From Bacteroidetes bacterium GWF2_33_38 (GTDB taxonomy: Bacteria; Bacteroidota; Bacteroidia; Bacteroidales; GWF2-33-38), in contig MEOF01000053.1 in assembly GCA_001769505.1 (NCBI GenBank), positions 28,499 to 92,498 on the forward strand: a stretch of 64,000 nt of DNA, given 5' to 3'. This document shows, one piece after another, positions 10,573-18,450 of this stretch (within the stretch, counting starts at the first letter, position 1; each line of letters starts with the position of its first letter). Both the position numbers and the translations under genes were made by a program. The notes below the pieces were generated by a model. That model made no database searches, had not been told where the DNA came from, and saw only the letters and a list, made by a program, of their open reading frames with translations.

Positions 10573-11121
10573 TTGAAAGAAATTTCCGACCATACAATTT
10601 TAAACCAGTTCAGAAATTCTGAAACTCGCGAGTTTGCGTTTAATTTGTTGGTATCAAAATATCAACAAAAATTGTATTGGCACATTCGTCGTTTGGTTAT
10701 TTCGCACGAAGATGCTGACGATGTTTTGCAAGAAACTTTCATAAAAATTTGGAACGCACTTGAAAATTTCAGAGAAGCTTCGCAACTTTACACTTGGCTT
10801 TACCGCATTGCAACCAACGAAAGCATTACACATTTAAACAAAAAACGAAAACGCTTTTTCATTCCTTTGTTCGATAGCGAAAATCCGTTAATTGAAAAAC
10901 TCGAAAGCGACACAAGTTTTGATGGCGATGAACTTCAAAAAGCATTTCAAAAAGCAATTTTAACTTTGCCCGAAAAACAACGCATTATATTCAATATGAA
11001 ATACTACGATGATTTAAAATACGAGGAAATTTCTGAAATTTTAGGAACTTCGGTTGGAGCATTAAAAGCATCATATCATATTGCAGTAAAAAAAATTGAA
11101 AAAATAATTCAACCCGATTAA
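10573..11121 (+). CDS. ECF-type RNA polymerase sigma factor
   Basis: 182-residue sigma-70 family protein. Region 2 is recognisable from DADDVLQETFIKIWNALENF, and region 4 from LPEKQRIIFNMKYYDDLKYEEISEILGTSVGALKASYHIAVKKIEK. The only start that gives the normal N-terminus is TTG at 10573 (KEISDHTILNQF). It is followed at 34 bases by a small membrane protein with anti-sigma features and then by a Spy-like periplasmic protein, a common Bacteroidota envelope-stress arrangement. Target genes cannot be deduced from the window. Confidence 0.9.
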   Translation: MKEISDHTILNQFRNSETREFAFNLLVSKYQQKLYWHIRRLVISHEDADDVLQETFIKIWNALENFREASQLYTWLYRIATNESITHLNKKRKRFFIPLFDSENPLIEKLESDTSFDGDELQKAFQKAILTLPEKQRIIFNMKYYDDLKYEEISEILGTSVGALKASYHIAVKKIEKIIQPD

Positions 11122-11155
11122 ACCTTTTACAAAAACAAATGTCAAACCAAACGTT

Positions 11156-11584
11156 ATGAATGAAAAAATAAACATAGACGAAAAGTTTAAAAAGAACAAT
11201 TTTCAAGTTCCTGAAAACTATTTTGAACAATTTTCATCTAAAATATCTGAGCGAATAGTTGCTTTAGAGTCTTCAGAAAAAAATAAAAAATCTAAATTTT
11301 CATATCGTTCTCAATTGAAACTTGCTGCATCAATATTGATATTTATTTCATTATCATTTGCTGGATATAAATTCTTTTTTAATGAAAATCCACAAGTTCT
11401 AAACAACATTCAAATTAGCGAACTAATCGAAAATGATTATGTAAATATTGACGATGAATATTTATTATATGAATTATTATCTGAAGAAAATGTAGATTTG
11501 CAATTGAATAGCATTGAAGACCAAGATGTGATTTCATATCTTGAAGATGAAAGTATCGACGAATCAATTTTACTTAACGAATAA
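11156..11584 (+). CDS. Small single-pass membrane protein, probable anti-sigma partner
   Basis: 142 residues: a charged cytoplasmic N-terminus of about 55 residues, one transmembrane helix (LKLAASILIFISLSFAGYKFFF, about 58-79) and a very acidic C-terminal part that would be periplasmic. No zinc-binding anti-sigma motif (HxxxCxxC) is present. The role is inferred only from its position directly after the ECF sigma gene and from the topology. No family is recognised from sequence alone. Confidence 0.65.
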   Translation: MNEKINIDEKFKKNNFQVPENYFEQFSSKISERIVALESSEKNKKSKFSYRSQLKLAASILIFISLSFAGYKFFFNENPQVLNNIQISELIENDYVNIDDEYLLYELLSEENVDLQLNSIEDQDVISYLEDESIDESILLNE

Positions 11585-11593
11585 TTAGAAATT

Positions 11594-12079
11594 ATGAAAA
11601 ATATATTTATAACTATTTATCTTATTGTTGCAACATTTTATCTTACAAATGCACAAGGACCACATCATCATGGAAATTACGAGCAACTTAAGGCTCAAAA
11701 AGTAGCATTTATTACCGAACGATTAGATTTAACTCCTAATGAAGCTCAACTTTTTTGGCCATTATATAACGAACTTGAGAAAAAAATCGATGCATTAAAA
11801 GATGATCGACGCTCGTTGAAACAAGTCTGTGGAAAAGAATTGGAATCTTCAACTATGTCAGACAAAGAAATTGAAGTAATTGCCGATAATTTTGTTAAAG
11901 GACAACTTCAAGAAGCTAAGTTATTAGAAGAATATCATCTTAAGTTTAAGAAAATACTTCCGCCTAGAAAAATTTTATTATTATATCACACCGAAAATGA
12001 ATTTAAACGTCATTTACTTCATCAAATCAAGGGTGGTGGAGGTAAAGGACATGGTGCGAATATAGGTGGCGTTGAATAA
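11594..12079 (+). CDS. Spy/CpxP-like periplasmic protein (sensor of ECF sigma module)
   Basis: 161 residues with a signal peptide (IYLIVATFYLTNAQG) followed by a His-rich stretch (PHHHG). The helical core contains ERLDLTPNEAQLFWPLYNELEKKIDALKDDRRSLK, the LTxxQ-like pattern of Spy-related proteins often annotated in this phylum as a sensor of ECF-type sigma factors. It ends in a Gly/His-rich tail (KGGGGKGHG). The gap to the preceding gene is 9 bases, so one operon with the sigma factor and membrane protein is likely. Metal sensing or chaperone-like envelope sensing is inference. Confidence 0.75.
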   Translation: MKNIFITIYLIVATFYLTNAQGPHHHGNYEQLKAQKVAFITERLDLTPNEAQLFWPLYNELEKKIDALKDDRRSLKQVCGKELESSTMSDKEIEVIADNFVKGQLQEAKLLEEYHLKFKKILPPRKILLLYHTENEFKRHLLHQIKGGGGKGHGANIGGVE

Positions 12080-12114
12080 AACAGTAGCAATTCTTGCGGA
12101 ATTCTATTTATAAA

Positions 12115-12624
12115 ATGCAGGATCTTCAATATATCCCGAACTTAATTTTAGTTGGGTCAACAGCACGAAAACAAGGTAAAACTTCTTTTATGTGTGACTT
12201 TATTCGTTATTTTAATAGCGATGAATTGATAACTATAAAAGTTACGAATTATATTTTTGATAAAGATGTAAAAGAGTATTCGTACAGAAGAGAAGCTTTT
12301 TCGACTGCACAAGGCGATACTTTACGAATGTTGAATGCAGGAGCAAAAAATGTTTTCTATGCTCAAATGAAAGAAATAAAATGGAATCTATTGGTTGAAG
12401 AAATACTGAGATTTACTAACAAACCCATTATTTGCGAATCGGCATGGTTGAGAAATTATGTTCAGCCCCAATTATTTGTCATGTTTGATAGTCAGGAATC
12501 AACAAGTAAAAAATTATACTCGGCACAAATGCTTGAACTTGCAAACATGATTACCTCGTTAGAAGACTATAAAAATATAATTCCCAACTTTAAGTTTGAG
12601 GATGGTAAGTGGATTTATGCCTAA
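12115..12624 (+). CDS. MobB-like P-loop NTPase
   Basis: 169 residues from the ATG at 12115; an in-frame TTG lies seven codons upstream but is less plausible. The N-terminus has a P-loop-like element, LILVGSTARKQGKTSF, with a spacing slightly longer than classical Walker A, as in MobB-type proteins. MobB helps attach nucleotide to molybdopterin. Placement just ahead of moeA-moaA-moaC supports a molybdenum-cofactor role. Sequence support for the specific function is modest: about 100 bases separate it from moeA and several MobB signatures are not obvious. Confidence 0.6.
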   Translation: MQDLQYIPNLILVGSTARKQGKTSFMCDFIRYFNSDELITIKVTNYIFDKDVKEYSYRREAFSTAQGDTLRMLNAGAKNVFYAQMKEIKWNLLVEEILRFTNKPIICESAWLRNYVQPQLFVMFDSQESTSKKLYSAQMLELANMITSLEDYKNIIPNFKFEDGKWIYA

Positions 12625-12729
12625 TCGATTTAAGCCGTAGGATTTTTAAAATAATATCTGCAATTTTGCATTAGTTCATTAATTTTTCAATGCGAATTGA
12701 ACATTTTATACAAATTACTAGGTTAAATC

Positions 12730-13908
12730 ATGATTTTATTTGAAGATGCATATAAAAAAGTTACTGAAGTCGACGGCTTTCAATTTAAAGTAGAAACGGT
12801 AGAACTTCTAAGTTCGAATACTCGAATTTTAGCCGAAGACGCAATTTCTGATGTTAATATGCCTCCTTTTGATAAAGCTGCAATGGACGGTTATGCTTGT
12901 CGAAAGCAAGATATTGAAAACGAACTCTCAGTTCTTGAGGTTATTCAGGCAGGAAAAGTTCCTCAAAAAAAAATTTCAGCGAATCAGTGTTCAAAAATTA
13001 TGACGGGTGCCATGTTGCCCGAGGGAGCAGATACTATTATAATTGTTGAAGATGTTGATGAACTTGGAAATGAAAAAATAAAATTCAGAGGTAAATTGCA
13101 TCGTTCGAACTTTGTTAAAAAAGCCGACGATGTTAAAATTGGTGATGTACTCATAAAAAAAGGCACGTTGATTAAACCACAACACGTTGCTATTTTGGCT
13201 TCTATTGGGTATTCAAAAGTAAAAGTTTATAGAAAAGTGAATGTCGCAATTATTTCAACTGGAAGCGAATTGGTTGAGCCAAATCAAAAACCAGGGTTGT
13301 CGCAAATTCGTAACAGCAACGCTTATCAATTGTTTTCGCAAATACAACGAATTGGAGCCGAACCTACTTATTTTGGAATTGCTGAAGATACGAAAGAATC
13401 AACTACAAAAATTTTAAAACAAGCATTCGACAATTGCGATGTTGTTTTACTTACAGGTGGGGTTTCAATGGGCGATTTCGATTTTGTTCCCGAAGTATTG
13501 TCGGAAATGGGAGTTAACCAAATTTTTCATAATATTGCAATTCAACCTGGAAAACCAACCATGTTTGGGCGAATTGGAAACAAATTCTGCTTTGGCTTAC
13601 CGGGAAATCCAGTGTCGTCGTTTACCATATTTGAATTATTGTCTAAGCCTTTGATATATAAATTGATGGGATATGAATATACTCCATTAAAAATTTCACT
13701 TCCTATGGGAATTGATTACAAGCGGAAACGAGCCGAAAGAATGTCGTGGATTCCGATAATAATAAATGAAATCGGCGAAATTATGCCGATTGATTACCAT
13801 GGTTCTGCACATACTCATGCACTTAATATTGCCGATGGATTAATTGCGATTCCAATTGGTAAAACTGAAATTTTGAAAGGAGAAAAATTTGATGTTCGAC
13901 AGATTTAA
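12730..13908 (+). CDS. moeA: Molybdopterin molybdenumtransferase
   Basis: 392 residues, normal MoeA length. MoeA inserts molybdate into adenylylated molybdopterin. Visible motifs: MPPFDKAAMDGYA near residue 43, IMTGAMLPEGADTII, ISTGSELVEP, the MPT-binding segment LLTGGVSMGDFDFVPEVL, and FGLPGNPVSSFTIFELL. The moaA start lies inside the end of this gene (17-base overlap), so the two are probably translationally coupled. Confidence 0.95.
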   Translation: MILFEDAYKKVTEVDGFQFKVETVELLSSNTRILAEDAISDVNMPPFDKAAMDGYACRKQDIENELSVLEVIQAGKVPQKKISANQCSKIMTGAMLPEGADTIIIVEDVDELGNEKIKFRGKLHRSNFVKKADDVKIGDVLIKKGTLIKPQHVAILASIGYSKVKVYRKVNVAIISTGSELVEPNQKPGLSQIRNSNAYQLFSQIQRIGAEPTYFGIAEDTKESTTKILKQAFDNCDVVLLTGGVSMGDFDFVPEVLSEMGVNQIFHNIAIQPGKPTMFGRIGNKFCFGLPGNPVSSFTIFELLSKPLIYKLMGYEYTPLKISLPMGIDYKRKRAERMSWIPIIINEIGEIMPIDYHGSAHTHALNIADGLIAIPIGKTEILKGEKFDVRQI

Positions 13909-14692
13909 TCGAAAAATAAATTACCTGCGTATTTCGGTTACCGATCGTTGCAACCTTCGATGTCAATATTGCATGCCAGCTGAAGGAGTAAAAATGTTAA
14001 GCCATCAAGATATTCTAAGTTTCGATGAGATTTTAGAGGTGATAAAAGTTGCTGTGAATTTGGGACTTGAAAAAGTCCGAATCACAGGCGGAGAGCCTTT
14101 GGTGCGAAAAGGGATTGTCGATTTGCTTGCCATGATTTCAAATGTTGCGGGAATCAAAGATTTGTCGATGACAAGCAATGGTATTTTTTTGGATAAATAT
14201 GCAGATGATTTACGAAAAGCAGGACTTCAACGAATAAACATCAGTCTTGATACAATAAATCCAATAAAATATAAAGAAATAACTCGTGGCGGAGATATTC
14301 AAAAAGTTTTTGATGGAATTAAGGCTGCCAAAAATGCGGGATTATACCCGATAAAAATAAATACTGTAATCCTAAATTCTCGCAAAGAAAAAGATGCAAT
14401 CGAAGTTGAAGAGTTTTGTAGAGAAAATGATTTGCAAATTCGTTTTATCCATTTAATGAACCTAGAAAAAGGCGAATATACAGTGGTTGAAGGAGGAGAA
14501 GGAGGAAATTGTATTGCATGCAATCGTTTGCGTTTGACAAGTAACGGATTGATAAAACCCTGTTTGTTTAGCGATATTGCGTATTCAGTTAGAGAACTTG
14601 GAGCTGAAAATGCAATTTTAAAAGCAATTGAGAATAAACCTCAGTGCGGAACAACAAATACTAAAAGTAATTTTTATAATATTGGAGGATAG
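13892..14692 (+). CDS. moaA: GTP 3',8-cyclase, unusually short
   Basis: Radical SAM enzyme of the first step of molybdopterin synthesis. The start at ATG 13892 is supported by an AGGAG about 9 bases upstream; 266 residues. The SAM cluster motif CNLRCQYC (Cys 20, 24, 27) and the GTP-side cluster CIACNRLRLT...C (Cys 207, 210, 224) are intact, and the C-terminus ends in the conserved Gly-Gly (NIGG). The stretch between FIHLM and the second cluster is only about 17 residues; compared from memory with E. coli MoaA, the distance between clusters is about 45 residues shorter. It sits between moeA and moaC (3-base gap), so the function is well supported despite the deletion. Confidence 0.88.
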   Translation: MFDRFNRKINYLRISVTDRCNLRCQYCMPAEGVKMLSHQDILSFDEILEVIKVAVNLGLEKVRITGGEPLVRKGIVDLLAMISNVAGIKDLSMTSNGIFLDKYADDLRKAGLQRINISLDTINPIKYKEITRGGDIQKVFDGIKAAKNAGLYPIKINTVILNSRKEKDAIEVEEFCRENDLQIRFIHLMNLEKGEYTVVEGGEGGNCIACNRLRLTSNGLIKPCLFSDIAYSVRELGAENAILKAIENKPQCGTTNTKSNFYNIGG

Positions 14693-14695
14693 CAA

Positions 14696-15151
14696 ATGTC
14701 AAAATTTTCACATATCGACGAACATGGAAAGGCTAACATGGTTGATGTTGGCGATAAACCAAATCAATTTCGTGTAGCGAAAGCTGAAGGAAAAATATTT
14801 CTGAATCCCGCAACGGTAAAATTGATTCAAGAAAATCAATTGAAAAAAGGTGATGTTCTCACTATTTCTGAAATAGCAGGAATTCAAGCAGCTAAACGAA
14901 CCAGCGATTTAATTCCGCTTTGCCACCCTTTACAAATTACAAAGGTTGGTGTTAAAGCTGAATTGCTTGCCGATGGTGTGTATGTAACAAGTGAACTTCG
15001 TTGTATCGGACAAACAGGCATTGAAATGGAAGCTTTGATGGCGGTAAGTGTTGCATTATTAACAGTTTACGATATGTGTAAAGCGGTGGATAAAGAAATG
15101 GTAATGGGAGAGATTAAGTTGGTTGAGAAAACAAAGCAGGATATTTTTTGA
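14696..15151 (+). CDS. moaC: Cyclic pyranopterin monophosphate synthase
   Basis: 151 residues, typical length. MoaC converts the MoaA product to cPMP. Conserved MVDVGDK near the N-terminus, [15 protein letters not shown] in the middle and [26 protein letters not shown] near the C-terminus are all present, including the catalytic Lys/Asp region. It starts three bases after moaA, so it is in the same operon. Confidence 0.96.
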   Translation: MSKFSHIDEHGKANMVDVGDKPNQFRVAKAEGKIFLNPATVKLIQENQLKKGDVLTISEIAGIQAAKRTSDLIPLCHPLQITKVGVKAELLADGVYVTSELRCIGQTGIEMEALMAVSVALLTVYDMCKAVDKEMVMGEIKLVEKTKQDIF

Positions 15152-15188
15152 GTTTGTAAAGTTAACAAGCTTGTAAAGTTCAGAAAAC

Positions 15189-15396
15189 TTTGATTACGAT
15201 TTTGTTAATAGATTAAGAACTGCTACGCTTGATGAAAATGTAATGTCTGATGTTACTTATGATGACAATGGGAATATTAAAAAAAGAAACAAGTCTTCAT
15301 AAATACCAGTGGTTTGAAATGTTTGCAACAGGTAGAACTCACAGGTTTTATGGTAGATACTCAAAGTTGAGGAACAGACCACAATATAACTACTAA
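15189..15396 (+). pseudogene. Remnant of an RHS/YD-repeat protein C-terminus (frameshifted)
   Basis: No start codon or full gene is present. One frame (15189-15302) reads YDFVNRLRTATLDENVMS followed by a typical YD-repeat YDDNGNIKKR, then stops. A second frame (ending TAA 15394-15396) continues with HKYQWFEMFATGRTHRFYG and a basic tail. One frameshift near 15285 would join them. The tail stops four bases before a small lipoprotein gene, the arrangement expected for a polymorphic toxin tip and its immunity gene. RHS identity rests on the repeat motif; the toxin reading is inference. Confidence 0.6.
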
Positions 15397-15400
15397 CAGC

Positions 15401-15856
15401 ATGAAATACATACTGATTCTATTTATAATACTCTTGGTAATTGGATGTGATCCTATTGATGATAAATTCAGGATTGCAAACAATTCTGGTCACAAGGTAT
15501 TTATCTTAGAATCACATGACACTCTTGAAAGCTCATTTGGTTATATGAAATATAATTTCAGGCAATTTCAAAAGGGATTAACCCGTAGAATATCAGGGAA
15601 TTTTATCGAACCAAATGATACAAGTTATTTAGGGTATATGGGAGGAAAATGGGAAATGGCAATGATTGACGATTATAAGAACAGCATACACGTTTTTATT
15701 ATTGATTCTGCAAAATTTTACCATGCAGTTTTGAACAACGAGGAAGATTTCAGGCATACATACAAGCGATATGATTTGAATTTACTGCAGCTTATGAAAA
15801 TAAACTGGTTGATTGTTTACCCCGAATCTTCGCTACTGCAAGTAGACAACAAGTAA
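15401..15856 (+). CDS. Small lipoprotein, possible orphan immunity protein
   Basis: 151 residues with a lipoprotein signal (ILILFIILLVIGCDP; lipid-attached Cys near residue 16). The remainder is a soluble domain of unknown family, with alternating charged and aromatic segments and no recognised motif. It starts four bases after the stop of the RHS-tail remnant, so it may be an immunity lipoprotein that outlived its toxin. That role is inferred from position only. Confidence 0.6.
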   Translation: MKYILILFIILLVIGCDPIDDKFRIANNSGHKVFILESHDTLESSFGYMKYNFRQFQKGLTRRISGNFIEPNDTSYLGYMGGKWEMAMIDDYKNSIHVFIIDSAKFYHAVLNNEEDFRHTYKRYDLNLLQLMKINWLIVYPESSLLQVDNK

Positions 15857-15860
15857 AGAG

Positions 15861-15898
15861 CTACCGCAAGTTTAACGTAGTGTAACTCGTGGTAATAG
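15861..15898. repeat. REP-like imperfect palindrome
   Basis: CTACCGCAAGTT pairs with AACTCGTGGTAATAG around a short centre, giving a hairpin just ahead of the RAYT transposase stub. RAYT transposases are known to act on REP hairpins, so position and structure agree. Confidence 0.5.
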
Positions 15899-15918
15899 AA
15901 ATTTTATAAATTTGCATA

Positions 15919-15963
15919 ATGAGTAGAAATTATAAATTTCATAATAAAGAGGGTTTTAACTAA
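15919..15963 (+). pseudogene. N-terminal stub of a REP-associated (IS200-like) transposase
   Basis: The frame ATG...TAA encodes MSRNYKFHNKEGFN and then stops. This closely resembles the conserved N-terminus of Bacteroidota RAYT (Y1) transposases as I remember it (MSRKYKFHNPEG followed by a Phe/Val-rich strand). Everything after residue 14 is missing and the MOSC gene begins 10 bases later. A TAAATTTG -7-like element lies just upstream (15907-15914) and now probably serves the MOSC-MogA gene. Confidence 0.55.
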
Positions 15964-15972
15964 TAAAAAAAA

Positions 15973-16908
15973 ATGGAAAAAGGATTTAAAGTAATATCAG
16001 TAAATATTTCGGAGAAAAAAGGAACCATTAAAAAGCCGGTCGAGTATATCGATTTATTTGAACGAGGAGTAAAAAACGATGCTCATTCAGGACTTTGGCA
16101 TCGACAAGTTAGCTTGCTCGGGCTTGAAAGTTTCGAGAAATTTTCGGCTTTGGCAGGACGAGAAATCGCTTTTGGCGAATTCGCTGAAAATATTACTACA
16201 AAAGGGCTTACACTCTATAAAACTTCTCCTTTAGATAAGTTTATAAACGAAAATGTAATTTTAGAAGTTACTCAAATTGGCAAAAAGTGTCATGGCGACA
16301 GTTGTGCTATTTATCGTGAAGTTGGGAATTGTGTAATGCCCAAAGAAGGAATTTTTGCTCGAGTACTCAAAAACGGTGTTGTAAAAGAAGGCGATGAGTT
16401 TATGTATGAACCTAAAGTTTTCAAAACAAAAATTATCACATTGAGCGATAGGGCAAGCATTGGCGAATATGAAGATCGTAGTGGTCCTAGAATTTCGGAA
16501 TTATTGGAATCGCATTTTGAAAAAGTCAATAAAAAATTTCAAATCAACAGAGTTGTAATTGCTGACGAAGAAACAAAGTTGAAAGAAGAAATTAACAAGG
16601 CGATTTTTGAGAAAAATGATTTCATTTTTACAACCGGAGGAACAGGAGTGGGAGCTAGAGATATTACGCCTGACGTAGTAAAATTGATGCTCGACAAAGA
16701 AATACCTGGCATAATGGAACTCATTCGTACGAAATATGGACAAGAAAAACCAAATGCTCTGCTAAGCCGTGGTATTGCCGGCGTTATTGACAAAACACAA
16801 GTTTATACATTGCCAGGAAGCGTAAAAGCTGTAAATGAATATATGAAAGAAATTTTAAAAACCATCGATCATTTAGTTTTGATGCTGTATGGAATTGATG
16901 CTCACTAA
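15973..16908 (+). CDS. MOSC domain - MogA fusion protein (molybdenum cofactor)
   Basis: 311 residues. Residues 1-145 form a MOSC domain (HSGLWHRQVSLLGLES; FGEFAENITTKGL; KKCHGDSCAIYREVGNCVMP with the cofactor-liganding Cys). Residues about 150-311 form a MogA/MoaB molybdopterin adenylyltransferase domain (ITLSDRASIGEYEDRSGP; FIFTTGGTGVGARDITPDVV; LPGSVKAVNEY). MOSC domains bind or transfer sulfurated molybdenum cofactor, and MogA adenylylates molybdopterin before MoeA. The fusion belongs with the moeA-moaA-moaC genes upstream, separated from them by the RHS/RAYT debris. Confidence 0.92.
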   Translation: MEKGFKVISVNISEKKGTIKKPVEYIDLFERGVKNDAHSGLWHRQVSLLGLESFEKFSALAGREIAFGEFAENITTKGLTLYKTSPLDKFINENVILEVTQIGKKCHGDSCAIYREVGNCVMPKEGIFARVLKNGVVKEGDEFMYEPKVFKTKIITLSDRASIGEYEDRSGPRISELLESHFEKVNKKFQINRVVIADEETKLKEEINKAIFEKNDFIFTTGGTGVGARDITPDVVKLMLDKEIPGIMELIRTKYGQEKPNALLSRGIAGVIDKTQVYTLPGSVKAVNEYMKEILKTIDHLVLMLYGIDAH

Positions 16909-16911
16909 ATT

Positions 16912-16947
16912 AATGTGCTAATGTATCAATGTGCTAATGTGCTAATG
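16912..16947 (+). repeat. Four tandem 8-bp units (AATGTGCT)
   Basis: AATGTGCT, AATGTATC, AATGTGCT and AATGTGCT follow one another directly. The same unit recurs in tandem at 59933-59956. No gene or site function is apparent. Confidence 0.7.
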
Positions 16948-17001
16948 AAAAAAAAATAATAACTTTATAACTTCATTACTTTATTTAAAAAACTTTCTAC
17001 T

Positions 17002-17577
17002 ATGACTATGAATGCAGGAATCTCGAGAGAAAACGCAATGAAGCTACTTAAAGAGTATGTGAAAAATGAGAACATGATTAAGCACAGTTTAGCTTCGGAA
17101 GTCGTGATGAAAGCAATAGCCGTAAAACTAGGTGAAAATTCGGATGTATGGTCGATTGCGGGCTTGTTGCACGATATTGATGTTGAACTTACCAATGCAG
17201 ACTCCAAAACACATGGAGTTGTGGCTGTTAAAATACTTAAAGAAAATGGTGTATCCGACGAAATTATTGATGCCATAACTCGACATAACGAAGAAGCCGA
17301 CAATGGATTAATCCGTGAAGATAAATTCCATTTCGCCTTGGCTGCAGGCGAAACTATTACAGGCTTAATAACAGCCACCACACTAGTTTACCCAGATAAA
17401 AAAATAAAGTCGATAAAACCAAAATCAGTTGTAAAGCGAATGAAAGAAAAAGCCTTTGCTGCTTCGGTTAAAAGAGAATCCATAATGGAGTGTGAAAAAA
17501 TAGGTATTCCTCTTAACGAATTTGCTGAACTTGCCATTAATGCAATGTGCGAAATCGATAATGAATTAGGCTTATAA
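17002..17577 (+). CDS. HD-domain phosphohydrolase-like protein
   Basis: 191 residues. It has the HD-superfamily metal ligands: H in MIKHSLASEVV, the HD pair in AGLLHDIDVEL, and the later H-rich segment ITRHNEEAD. Such proteins hydrolyse phosphate esters of nucleotides or related substrates; the substrate here is unknown. The TfoX-C protein starts three bases after its stop, so the two are co-transcribed. The start is ATG 17002; ATG 17008 is an alternative. Confidence 0.85.
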   Translation: MTMNAGISRENAMKLLKEYVKNENMIKHSLASEVVMKAIAVKLGENSDVWSIAGLLHDIDVELTNADSKTHGVVAVKILKENGVSDEIIDAITRHNEEADNGLIREDKFHFALAAGETITGLITATTLVYPDKKIKSIKPKSVVKRMKEKAFAASVKRESIMECEKIGIPLNEFAELAINAMCEIDNELGL

Positions 17578-17580
17578 AAT

Positions 17581-17844
17581 ATGACTCAATTAACCGATTT
17601 GCCAAATATTGGAAAAGAACTCGCTAAAAAATTAGTCGAAGTCGGGATCGAAAATGCTGAAGCCTTGAAGTCAACAGGTAGCGAACGAGCATTTATCTTG
17701 ATTTCTGCTATCGATAGTTCAGCTTGTATAAATATGCTTTATGCACTTGAAGGTGCTGTTCAAGGAATTCGTTGGCATCAACTTTCGCTTGAGCGAAAAC
17801 AAGAATTGAAAATATTCTTTAATATGTTGAAAAAGAAGAATTAA
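17581..17844 (+). CDS. TfoX C-terminal domain protein
   Basis: 87 residues matching the stand-alone TfoX/Sxy C-terminal domain: LTDLPNIGKELAKKLVEVGI (helix-hairpin-helix-like), then INMLYALEGAVQGIRWHQLS and a basic end. The N-terminal TfoX domain is absent, which is common for short members in this phylum. The domain is DNA-binding-like but its role outside competence bacteria is unknown. It is coupled to the HD gene (3-base gap). Confidence 0.85.
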   Translation: MTQLTDLPNIGKELAKKLVEVGIENAEALKSTGSERAFILISAIDSSACINMLYALEGAVQGIRWHQLSLERKQELKIFFNMLKKKN

Positions 17845-17856
17845 CTTGATAATAAC

Positions 17857-17992
17857 AATAGTTTGGTATATTTTTATAAAGCACTATTAATCAATAGATT
17901 GCTTCACTACGTTCGCAATGACGTAACTTGCAGACAGCTAGCCACTTCGTCATTGCAAGGAACGAAGCAATCTCAAAATATACCGAACTATT
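17857..17992. repeat. MITE-like nested inverted repeat
   Basis: Outer 18-bp inverted repeats AATAGTTTGGTATATTTT (17857-17874) and AAAATATACCGAACTATT (17975-17992) differ by one base. Inside them, AGATTGCTTC...CGCAATGACG (17896-17923) faces CGTCATTGCA...GAAGCAATCT (17948-17973). There is no coding capacity. The inner motif is of the GATTGCTTCG/CAATGACG kind that recurs in many bacterial genomes. Confidence 0.65.
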
Positions 17993-18038
17993 ATAATAAG
18001 ATAATTGATTATTATTAATTGAAAATTGATATTTGAAA

Positions 18039-18383
18039 ATGAGTAAAAACAAAAAACAAAAAATAAACATTGTATATTCTACAAACCCGGACTTTAAATT
18101 TGATTTTGAAGAAGGAGAAGAACTTGTAACCCTTCAGCCAAATCAACAAAAATTATATCTTTCGCTCGATAAAAAACAACGAGCAGGAAAAGCAGTAACT
18201 TTAATTGAAGGATTTGTCGGTACCGAAAACGATTTGAAAGAATTGGGCAAAATGCTCAAAACCAAATGTGGAGTGGGAGGTAGCGTGAAAGATAACGAGA
18301 TACTTATTCAAGGCGACTTTCGACAAAAAATTCAAGAAATTCTTGTAAATCAAGGATATAAAGTTGTAAGAAAAGGTGGATAA
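18039..18383 (+). CDS. SUI1/eIF1-family translation factor (YciH-like)
   Basis: 114 residues from the ATG at 18039; an in-frame TTG lies two codons earlier. The C-terminal part is a SUI1 fold: RAGKAVTLIEGFVGTENDLKELGKMLKTKCGVGGSVKDNEILIQGDFRQKI. The basic N-terminus is typical of bacterial YciH proteins. It is expected to bind the ribosome, and its physiological role in bacteria is not settled. A tRNA gene with its own promoter follows. Confidence 0.88.
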   Translation: MSKNKKQKINIVYSTNPDFKFDFEEGEELVTLQPNQQKLYLSLDKKQRAGKAVTLIEGFVGTENDLKELGKMLKTKCGVGGSVKDNEILIQGDFRQKIQEILVNQGYKVVRKGG

Positions 18384-18402
18384 ATAAAAAACGATAAATT
18401 AG

Positions 18403-18432
18403 TTTGAGTATTCATAATTTTTTGTAATTTTG
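18403..18432 (+). promoter_or_regulatory. Promoter of tRNA-Pro
   Basis: TTTG at 18403-18406 and TAATTTTG at 18425-18432 are separated by 18 bases. The -7 element ends 18 bases ahead of the tRNA 5' end. Confidence 0.75.
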
Positions 18433-18450
18433 CACTCGCTTTAATGCATA

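Noticed and set aside
10603..10624. Near-palindrome around CAGAAATTCTG in the sigma-factor gene
   Set aside because: Imperfect, short, and fully explained by coding sequence for FRNSET.
16176..16189. GGCGAATTCGCTG inside the MOSC-MogA gene, resembling the P2 palindrome core
   Set aside because: It encodes the ordinary MOSC motif FGEFAEN, the symmetry covers only about 10 bases, and the AT-rich flanks of the P1-P4 family are absent.
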